From Candidatus Aminicenantota bacterium (GTDB lineage: Bacteria; Acidobacteriota; Aminicenantia; Aminicenantales; Saccharicenantaceae): a stretch of 9,241 nt of DNA. Position 1 is the first letter of the stretch. Each line of letters begins with the position of its first letter. Below, in pieces: positions 1-5,542 of this stretch. The DNA is taken from contig JALHVH010000251.1 of the NCBI GenBank assembly GCA_022867105.1, positions 1 through 9,241 of the forward strand, given 5' to 3'. The notes beneath the pieces were generated by a model. That model was given only the letters and a program-made list of their open reading frames with translations. It did no database searches and was not told where the DNA came from. The position numbers and the translations under genes were made by a program.

Positions 1-48
1 CGCGGCCAAACCTGCGGCTGCCAGCCTGAAAACGGCTCTTTTCCTCAT
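1..48 (-). CDS. Partial signal-peptide protein (5' end only)
   Basis: Only the first 16 codons lie in the window, reading MRKRAVFRLAAAGLAA before the left edge. The basic n-region (R2, K3, R4) followed by an Ala/Leu-rich stretch is the beginning of a signal peptide, so the product is probably exported; its function cannot be told. I chose the ATG at 48 because GGAG at 54-57 sits five bases upstream, whereas the other ATG at 52 would be one base from it and would give a charged, non-signal N-terminus. A good sigma-70 promoter lies at 77-104 on the same strand. The gene is divergent from TPR-CHAT protein 1. Its first four residues match those of the small secreted protein at 8757-9041, which hints at a related export signal but is too little to claim homology. 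Confidence 0.6.
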   Translation of the reverse strand, partial: MRKRAVFRLAAAGLAA

Positions 49-76
49 CCATGCTCCTCAACAGGGGAAGAAACCA

Positions 77-104
77 AATATAAGCGAGGCCGGTCAAATG
101 TCAA
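77..104 (-). promoter_or_regulatory. Sigma-70-type promoter for the partial leftward gene
   Basis: On the minus strand TTGACA (99-104, perfect -35) is followed after 16 bases by TATATT (77-82, 5/6 match to the -10). Transcription would begin near 70, giving a leader of about 20 bases that contains the GGAG ribosome site of the gene starting at 48. Seen directly; promoter activity is inferred. Confidence 0.6.
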
Positions 105-146
105 TGAAGTGCCATGAGAAGGAATCTTAAGTCGAGTGAGACAAAA

Positions 147-177
147 TTGACATTCCCGAGAGTCCTATAATATATAT
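147..177 (+). promoter_or_regulatory. Candidate promoter for TPR-CHAT protein 1
   Basis: A perfect TTGACA at 147-152 precedes an AT-rich run, TATAATATATAT, at 166-177. The exact TATAAT (166-171) is only 13 bases from the -35, which is too short. TATATA at 171-176 gives an 18-base spacer and is the more likely -10. The leader before the ATG at 194 would then be only about 10 bases. The octamer TTGACATT (147-154) is repeated in inverted orientation at 97-104, where it forms the -35 of the divergent promoter. Confidence 0.45.
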
Positions 178-193
178 TTCTGGAACTTGGAAG

Positions 194-3100
194 ATGAGAA
201 GGATTGATTTAGGAACGGGGAGAGGTTTCCTCCTTTATTCGTTGATGGTCCATATCCTGTTGGTCTTTCCCGGGCCTGCTTTTTCCGAGAAAGGCGCTCT
301 CCAGAACAATGGGCGGTACCTCGTTATCGTTCGGCAGGCTGAATTTGACCGGGAAAACGGGGATTTTGACAGCGCAATTGGCCGGTTCAAGGAAGCATTG
401 GACAATTCGCGGGAGGCCGGAGATCCTGGGGCGGAAGCCGCTTGTCTGACGAAGCTGGGGCTCCTCCATTGGAACATCGGGCAGGTCCCGGAGGCGATAA
501 GATACTACTCAGACGCTCAGCAGAAGGCCCGGGAATCGGGCCAAAACGATGTCCTGGACCGTTGCCGGGAGGTCCTGGAGGCGATCAGTCTCTATAACGA
601 GGGGAAGGATTACCGCCAGTCGAACTTCCTTCAGCGGTCCGCGGAAAGCTTCGAACGCGCGCTGGGCATCTCCAGACGGATCAAGAACGAAGAGATCACT
701 GTTAAGTGCCTCCGACAGTTGAGCCTCACATATTGGCAGATGAACGATCTGAAGAGCTTTCTTTTGCGCAACGAGGAGGCCCTGGAATCCGCGAGAAAGA
801 TCAAGCATAAGAAGGAAGAAGGGCGGTGCCTGAACAACATCGGACTCTATCATTGGAAATCGACAAATTATTCCAGCGCGCTGAACTATTTTCATGAAGC
901 ATTGAATATTGCCCGAGCCCTGAATGAGATTCAGACTGAAGCGGAAAGTTTAAACAATATTGGAATCATCTATAAAGACCTAGGCGACTTCGAAAAAGCA
1001 ATAAGTTATTTTTCTGGTGCCTTAGACATTGATAAAAAAATGCAAAACATAGCAGCAATATCCTATGACATGATAAATATCGGCTCCGCATATAAGGCCC
1101 AGGGCAATTCAAATAATAATGTCGCTGAGCTATATCGAGCATTGAATTGCTTTACCGATTGCTTGAACCTTCTGGATGCCAATAATGAAATATTGGCAAG
1201 AATTTCATTATTAAACAATATCGGAGCCACGTATTACGATCTTGGGAATTATCGAAGAGCATTTGATTATTATCTTTTAGGAATAAATGAAACAAATAAA
1301 AGCAAACTCTTCGAAGAAACGTCCTTCCTTCATAATAATATAGGCAACATTTATCTAAAGCTTAATAAGATTAATAGTGCGAGCAACTCTTTTATAAAAG
1401 CAATATCGCTTGCAGGTAAGTTTCAATTTAGGCGAGCCTTATGGGAGGCATATTATGGGCTCGGCCAGTGTTATGAAAAAAAGGGAGAGTTCCAAGCAGC
1501 CCTTTCCAATTATGAAAAATCGGTCGAAGTCATAGACGGCATAAGAAGTCGAATCCTGCTGGATACGTTCAAAGCCGGGTTTGCCAGGGACAAGATCAAG
1601 GTCTACGAGCGCATTTTGGACCTCCTTTTCCAATTGAAAACGGCCAATCGGGAAGAACCGCTCGTCGAGAAGATGTTTTCGATCGTTGAAAAGGCAAAGG
1701 CCAGGGCCTTTCTTGAGAGTCTCGCAGATGCCAAGATCGACTTCAAGGAAGGCCTGAAACCGGCATTCAAAAAGAAACAAGAAGATATATCCAGGGAAAT
1801 CTCCTCGATCGTTTTTCAGCTGTCCAGTCCGGCTCTCGGCGCCGAAGAAAGGGACGAGCGGATCTCAAGGCTTGGGCGTGCCGAAGACGAGTATATGAGG
1901 CTCATTTCCGAGATGAAAATGGAGCGGCCCGAGTTGGCGAATCTGGTCTCTCCCGAAACCTGTTCTCTCCGTCGGCTCAAGGAGGAGTTCCTGGATGATA
2001 GGACGGGGCTCGCGGAGTACTTTCTCGGCGAATCCAAGTCCTTTTTGTTCTTTGTCACAAAAAAGGGGTCCGAGATCTTCGAGATGCCTTCCCGAGAGGT
2101 CCTGGAGAAGTCCCTCAAAGGGTATCTCAAAGCTCTGGTGACCCCGGACCGAAAGGGATTTTCCGGTTCCCTCGCGTCGGAACGGATAGCCAGGGAGCTC
2201 CTTTTTCCCCTGCGTCTCCCGATTGCCGCTGGGATCGACCGGCTGATCATCATTCCGGACGGCGTCCTCTATTATCTCCCGTTCGAAACGCTCGGCATTC
2301 CCGGAGATGGGCGGCGGCGCCCGGGTTACCTCATCGAAGACTACGAAGTGTCCTATGCCCCGTCCTCCTCCTCCCTCATCCTTTTATCGGGAAAAACGAC
2401 CGGATCCCGGCCCAAGTCATTCCTTGGCTTCGGGGACCCTGCCTATGACTCGAGGGAGTCGCGCGGCAACGGCATGACTCCGGTTGAAGGCGAAATGCCT
2501 GGCGAAATCTATCTTGGCCAGGGATTTGATTTTTCTCCTCTGCCGTTCAGCAAGAAAGAAATCTTGGGCGTCGCCGGGCATTTCCCGAGAAAATCGCGGG
2601 ACCTTTATCTGGGCAGGGAAGCCCAAGAAAGGATCTTGAAAGGGCTTCCGCTCGAGGACTATCAGATCGTCCATTTTGCCTGCCATGGATTGCTCGATGA
2701 GAAGGTCCCCTTCCGGTCTGCCCTGGTCCTTTCCAAGGATGAGCGAAAAGAGGAGGACGGGTTCCTCCAGGTCCGCGAGATCTACAACCTGAGAATGAAC
2801 GCCGATCTGGTCGTCTTGTCCGCCTGCCAGACAGGTAATGGGAGCATGGAGCGGGGGGAGGGGCTTTTGGGCCTTCCGAGGATCTTTTTCTACGCGGGTT
2901 CGAAGGCCGTTGTTTCCGCTCTCTGGCCGATCGGTGACCGATCCACGGCCGGTTTCATGGACAAGTTCTATGGTTTCCTCTCCGGCGGTTACAGCAAAAC
3001 TGCGGCTCTTCGGTTGGCGAAGCTGCGAATGATCGGTTCCGAATTCTCCCACCCGTTCTATTGGGCGGCCTTTGTGTTGAATGGAGACCTCAGCCCGGTC

Positions 3101-3196
3101 CTTCTGGACCGACCCGTTCCTGCACTTCCGTCCGCCGAATCTCAGTCGGTGAGGAAGAATGACCGGAGTCCCGACTCTCGTTTGTTGCCGTTCTGA
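194..3196 (+). CDS. Exported TPR-repeat CHAT-domain protein 1 (caspase-like peptidase)
   Basis: A 1000-residue protein with four parts. Residues 1-31 form a signal peptide: basic start, hydrophobic core about 12-27, likely cut after A-F-S31. Residues about 45-450 hold roughly nine to ten TPR units; clear ones start near 211 (CLNNIGLYHWK), 251, 337, 377 and 417. Residues 455-600 form a charged helical linker. The CHAT domain spans about 605-970, with the expected His/Cys dyad intact at His831 (HFACHG) and Cys878 (LSACQTG). CHAT domains are caspase/separase-like cysteine peptidases, often gated by TPR arrays; export of this protein is inferred from the signal peptide. The ATG at 194 is chosen because it supplies the basic n-region; the next ATG (245) does not. 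It is a full-length paralog of the protein at 5543-8548 but has no C-terminal membrane anchor. Its last 18 codons overlap the anti-sigma gene on the other strand. DNA for residues about 225-450 is unusually AT-rich. Substrate unknown. Confidence 0.9.
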   Translation: MRRIDLGTGRGFLLYSLMVHILLVFPGPAFSEKGALQNNGRYLVIVRQAEFDRENGDFDSAIGRFKEALDNSREAGDPGAEAACLTKLGLLHWNIGQVPEAIRYYSDAQQKARESGQNDVLDRCREVLEAISLYNEGKDYRQSNFLQRSAESFERALGISRRIKNEEITVKCLRQLSLTYWQMNDLKSFLLRNEEALESARKIKHKKEEGRCLNNIGLYHWKSTNYSSALNYFHEALNIARALNEIQTEAESLNNIGIIYKDLGDFEKAISYFSGALDIDKKMQNIAAISYDMINIGSAYKAQGNSNNNVAELYRALNCFTDCLNLLDANNEILARISLLNNIGATYYDLGNYRRAFDYYLLGINETNKSKLFEETSFLHNNIGNIYLKLNKINSASNSFIKAISLAGKFQFRRALWEAYYGLGQCYEKKGEFQAALSNYEKSVEVIDGIRSRILLDTFKAGFARDKIKVYERILDLLFQLKTANREEPLVEKMFSIVEKAKARAFLESLADAKIDFKEGLKPAFKKKQEDISREISSIVFQLSSPALGAEERDERISRLGRAEDEYMRLISEMKMERPELANLVSPETCSLRRLKEEFLDDRTGLAEYFLGESKSFLFFVTKKGSEIFEMPSREVLEKSLKGYLKALVTPDRKGFSGSLASERIARELLFPLRLPIAAGIDRLIIIPDGVLYYLPFETLGIPGDGRRRPGYLIEDYEVSYAPSSSSLILLSGKTTGSRPKSFLGFGDPAYDSRESRGNGMTPVEGEMPGEIYLGQGFDFSPLPFSKKEILGVAGHFPRKSRDLYLGREAQERILKGLPLEDYQIVHFACHGLLDEKVPFRSALVLSKDERKEEDGFLQVREIYNLRMNADLVVLSACQTGNGSMERGEGLLGLPRIFFYAGSKAVVSALWPIGDRSTAGFMDKFYGFLSGGYSKTAALRLAKLRMIGSEFSHPFYWAAFVLNGDLSPVLLDRPVPALPSAESQSVRKNDRSPDSRLLPF

Positions 3197-3849
3197 TCGT
3201 ATGCCGTGACCGCCCAATAGTAGGTCTTATTCCGGGCGAGCTTCCCCATGGCGGATGCCGGCAGGGCAGAGACGCTGACCGTTATCTTGGCGCCTTCCCA
3301 GATCTGGTTCAGGGCCTCATCGTAGAGCTCGATGACGTACGCGACAGGCCCCGGAAGCGGCTCCCATTTAAAGATCAGCGACGAAGCCGCGGGCACTCGG
3401 CCTAACGGCTGTATGAGCCCCAGGGGAGGAGGCGTCTTCCCCCTGCCGTCGTTACGACCGAGCCCATGCCTGAGCATGAGAACTCCCGCGATCATGCCGA
3501 TCACCAAAAGGAAAACGGTCGCGTATCTCTTTTCGAAACGGGGGAAAACAGCGGATAGGGCCTTCCTCAGGATGAAGCGGCCTCCGTGTCGGCTTCCACG
3601 AATGCCGTCGAGCTTTTGGGCCAGTTCCCATTCCCGGTACGAGAGTTGTCGGAGGAAGTCGAATTCCTGAGCGCAGGAGGGGCACTGGGAGATGTGGTCA
3701 ACGATAGCGTCCTTTTCTACTCGTGTTGAAGTGGGGTCGAATGATTTCCTGAGGAAATCGAGAGATGGACAAGCTTCCCTGGATTCCTGGCCCTTTCCCG
3801 CGACGTGTGCTTGGTAAATCCGTTGAAGGTCCTCGTTATCGATCTTCAT
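3142..3849 (-). CDS. Membrane-bound zinc-finger anti-sigma factor with FN3-like outer domain
   Basis: A 235-residue single-pass protein. The cytoplasmic N-terminus carries H52-x3-C56-x2-C59 (HISQCPSC), the signature of zinc-binding anti-sigma (ZAS) domains that clamp ECF sigma factors. A membrane segment lies at about 109-126, followed by a Gly/Pro-rich linker. Residues about 145-233 look like a fibronectin-III-type beta sandwich (F-K-W-E-P-L-P near 160-166, and T-Y-Y-W-A-V-T-A-Y-D with G-N near 209-222), predicted to lie outside the membrane. The ATG at 3849 lies inside the end of the sigma gene (14 bp overlap), so translation is probably coupled; there is no strong ribosome site of its own. 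The 3' end overlaps that of the convergent CHAT gene by 55 bp. Role inferred: it holds the neighbouring sigma factor inactive until a signal reaches the outer domain. The zinc finger, membrane segment and location support this well; the FN3 call rests on pattern only. Confidence 0.8.
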   Translation of the reverse strand: MKIDNEDLQRIYQAHVAGKGQESREACPSLDFLRKSFDPTSTRVEKDAIVDHISQCPSCAQEFDFLRQLSYREWELAQKLDGIRGSRHGGRFILRKALSAVFPRFEKRYATVFLLVIGMIAGVLMLRHGLGRNDGRGKTPPPLGLIQPLGRVPAASSLIFKWEPLPGPVAYVIELYDEALNQIWEGAKITVSVSALPASAMGKLARNKTYYWAVTAYDQNGNKRESGLRSFFLTD

Positions 3850-4378
3850 GTTCGATGTCCGATTTTTTTAGGGATCTTTTCAGGTCAGATAGTCCGCGGT
3901 ACAGGAGATTGCGGGTCTTATGCCGACTCCATCCATAAAAGCGGGCGATCTCTTCAAGGCTCATGTTGAGAAGATAGAGTTTGACCACGTTCCTCCGGCT
4001 GTCGATGAGGGCGTCGGCGGCCCTGCCGATGATCTCCTTCAGCACTGTGTTCCGCAAGGTTTTCGGCCTGTACATATCCTCGCGCTCGGCGACCTGCTTT
4101 TGCCTTTCCAGGCGAAAGATCGTCTCTTCCCGCCTCAGCCTCCGGATCTGGTCGATCACCGAAGAATCCACGATCTTCTTTATATAAGACGCATGATTGA
4201 CGATATTTTTCTCACTTTCGAAGAGCCTCCATATCTTGATCTTGACCTCCTGAGCGACATCATCCGGGTCGATCCCGAGTCTTTGGATATCGAATTTCTG
4301 GATGTGGGCCCGGATAAAACCCGAAAACCTGGCTAGGAGGGTTTCGAGCTCTTCCTCTCGGGCTCTTTCAGAGATCAT
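3836..4378 (-). CDS. ECF-type RNA polymerase sigma factor
   Basis: A 180-residue sigma-70-family protein of ECF size and layout. Region 2 covers about residues 10-85, with the core-binding 2.2 motif DPDDVAQEVKIKIWR (37-51) and the DNA-melting 2.3/2.4 helix ASYIKKIVDSSVIDQIRRLRR (63-83). Region 4 covers about 122-172, with the helix-turn-helix MSLEEIARFYGWSRHKTRNL (139-158). The reading frame stays open far upstream, to 4822, but that part is antisense to the AAA+ gene. Of the plausible starts, the ATG at 4378 has AGGGA nine bases upstream. The ATG at 4429 (197 residues) has no ribosome site and sits directly beside a TATAAT that looks like the -10, so I prefer 4378. The anti-sigma gene follows with a 14 bp overlap, the usual order for a sigma/anti-sigma operon. 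No target promoter could be identified from this window. Confidence 0.85.
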   Translation of the reverse strand: MISERAREEELETLLARFSGFIRAHIQKFDIQRLGIDPDDVAQEVKIKIWRLFESEKNIVNHASYIKKIVDSSVIDQIRRLRREETIFRLERQKQVAEREDMYRPKTLRNTVLKEIIGRAADALIDSRRNVVKLYLLNMSLEEIARFYGWSRHKTRNLLYRGLSDLKRSLKKSDIEHEDR

Positions 4379-4430
4379 CTGTCTTTTTCCCTGCGTCTTG
4401 ATAAGAAGGCCTCGTTCACGGAGTTTCATT

Positions 4431-4459
4431 ATTATAGATGATTTTCGACACGATTTATT
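4431..4459 (-). promoter_or_regulatory. Candidate promoter of the sigma/anti-sigma operon
   Basis: A perfect TATAAT (4431-4436, minus strand) would start transcription near 4424. At 16-18 bases upstream there is only an AT-rich sequence with no good match to TTGACA, which suggests a promoter that needs an activator. One arm of the inverted repeat at 4458-4484 abuts that -35 position. A start near 4424 would fall inside the upstream candidate ATG (4429) and so supports translation from 4378. Confidence 0.4.
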
Positions 4460-4484
4460 CTCACCTGAACAAAAATTGTGAGAA
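4458..4484. promoter_or_regulatory. Inverted repeat between the divergent promoters (candidate operator)
   Basis: TTCTCAC (4458-4464) and GTGAGAA (4478-4484) are perfect 7-base inverted arms whose centres lie 20 bp apart, so both face the same side of the helix as expected for a dimeric regulator. The centre, 4471, lies about 47 bp from the predicted sigma transcript start and about 52 bp from the predicted AAA+ transcript start, suitable for controlling both. Which protein binds is unknown; the AAA+ protein's own Fis-type domain is one candidate. Confidence 0.45.
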
Positions 4485-4486
4485 AT

Positions 4487-4518
4487 ATTACAGAGAATAG
4501 GCGTTCCTCTTATAAGAG
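4487..4518 (+). promoter_or_regulatory. Candidate AAA+ gene promoter with a palindrome over the -10
   Basis: ATTACA (4487-4492, 4/6 to the -35) is followed after 18 bases by TATAAG (4511-4516, 5/6 to the -10). The -10 lies inside a perfect 12-bp palindrome, CTCTTATAAGAG (4507-4518). Transcription would start near 4523, leaving about 40 bases before the ATG at 4563. That fits this start better than the ATG at 4524. The palindrome could be a repressor site. Confidence 0.4.
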
Positions 4519-4562
4519 AAAGCATGAAGAACACGGATGGGGCCGAAGAAAATGGAGGTCCA

Positions 4563-5492
4563 ATGAGCAAAAGGATCGGCGTAGGAGACATGAATCGCAG
4601 AGAGGGTATTGAAGTCATCGAGAAAGCCGCCGGATGCGACAAGAACGTGTTGATTCTTGGAGAGACGGGGACGGGCAAGGACGTCGCGGCGAGAAGGATC
4701 CATGAGTTGAGCCCAAGGCGTGCGTTTCCGTTCGTCGCGGTGAATTGCGCCAGCCTCCCTGATGAGCTTGTCGAGGCCGAACTCTTCGGATACGCCCGCG
4801 GTTCGTTCACGGGGGCCGTCAAGGAAAAAGAAGGGCTCCTCGAAGCCGCGGGGAAAGGAACGGTTTTTTTGGATGAGATCGGGGAACTTTCCTACCATCT
4901 TCAAGCCAAGATCCTGCGTCTGATTGATAAAAAGGAGGCCCGGAGGATCGGAGAGACAACGATGAGGCATGTCTCCGCACGGTTCATTTTCGCGACCAAC
5001 AAGGACCTGCAGGAGGAGGTGAAGATGGGGAGGTTCCGCAGCGACTTGTACTTCCGGGTCAACGTTGTCCGGATCCGGATGCCGCCCCTTAGGGAAAGGA
5101 TGGACGAGATTCCCCTCCTTGCCCACCAGTTTCTCGAGCGTGAGAACGCGCGTGGAAACGCCAAGAAGGACCTTTCGCCCGATGCCTTGAAGAAATTGAT
5201 GAACTACGATTTCCCGGGAAACATCCGCGAGCTGGAAAATATCATCGAAAGGGCCTTCATCCTGTGTGATGGAAATATTATACGAGATGGCGATCTCAGA
5301 CTTGAAAGAGAGGATTGGCTTCAGGAAAACGCCGGATATGTCACTCCCGAATCTCTAAGGCGCGCATTATCCAGCTGCCGTTGGAACAAGACAAGAACGG
5401 CGAACGAGATCGGCAAGAGCCGGCGTCAACTCTACCGGTTGCTCGAGAAATACCGGATGGATGACTGCATCCGAAAGGGTTTTTTCTTCTGA
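4563..5492 (+). CDS. PspF-like sigma-54-activator AAA+ protein with Fis-type HTH
   Basis: A 309-residue protein (322 if started at 4524) made almost wholly of an AAA+ ATPase domain and a DNA-binding tail. Counting from 4563: Walker A GETGTGKD at 33-40; the sigma-54 contact loop reads GSFTGA at 80-85, where GAFTGA is canonical; Walker B FLDEIGEL at 102-109; sensor I FATNKDL near 143-149; the arginine-finger region FRSDLYFRVN near 158-167; sensor II PGNIRELEN at 218-226; and a Fis-type helix-turn-helix at about 265-299 (RTANEIGKSRRQLYRLLEKY). There is no receiver, GAF or PAS domain, so it resembles PspF in being regulated by a partner or by level. The start at 4563 has GGAGG four bases upstream; 4524 has only a weak AGAGA. 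It is divergent from the sigma operon and convergent with CHAT gene 2. Known family role: it remodels sigma-54 polymerase at distant promoters. I found no clear -24/-12 promoter in this window, so its targets are unknown. Confidence 0.88.
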   Translation: MSKRIGVGDMNRREGIEVIEKAAGCDKNVLILGETGTGKDVAARRIHELSPRRAFPFVAVNCASLPDELVEAELFGYARGSFTGAVKEKEGLLEAAGKGTVFLDEIGELSYHLQAKILRLIDKKEARRIGETTMRHVSARFIFATNKDLQEEVKMGRFRSDLYFRVNVVRIRMPPLRERMDEIPLLAHQFLERENARGNAKKDLSPDALKKLMNYDFPGNIRELENIIERAFILCDGNIIRDGDLRLEREDWLQENAGYVTPESLRRALSSCRWNKTRTANEIGKSRRQLYRLLEKYRMDDCIRKGFFF

Positions 5493-5514
5493 GATCGCTC
5501 CTTAGGAGAATTCG

Positions 5515-5528
5515 GACCGGAACCGGTC
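5515..5528. repeat. Short inverted repeat between convergent genes (possible weak terminator)
   Basis: GACCGG (5515-5520) and CCGGTC (5523-5528) are perfect 6-base arms around AA in the 50-bp gap between the AAA+ gene and CHAT gene 2. A run of six T's follows at 5550-5555 on the plus strand, inside the end of the CHAT gene, but is 21 bases from the stem, too far for a textbook intrinsic terminator. It could still slow or end the converging transcripts. Confidence 0.3.
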
Positions 5529-5542
5529 TCGAAATGCCGGGC

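Noticed and set aside
99..114. Possible sigma-54 promoter on the minus strand (TGGCAC at 109-114)
   Set aside because: The -24 element is perfect, but the -12 position reads AC in place of the essential GC, and a good sigma-70 promoter overlaps it.
880..1530. AT-rich island as a separate inserted element or mobile DNA
   Set aside because: The reading frame and TPR pattern continue without a break, and no terminal repeats or transposase are present.
2417..3217. Long minus-strand open frame (266 codons) across the CHAT domain of gene 1
   Set aside because: It lies opposite a conserved catalytic domain; the product has no recognisable domain and reads as a shadow of a GC-rich gene.
4379..4822. 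In-frame upstream extension of the sigma factor to 328 residues
   Set aside because: It is antisense to the well-supported AAA+ gene, has low-complexity Ser/Pro-rich content and no sigma-like sequence; the AGGGA-preceded ATG at 4378 explains the gene.
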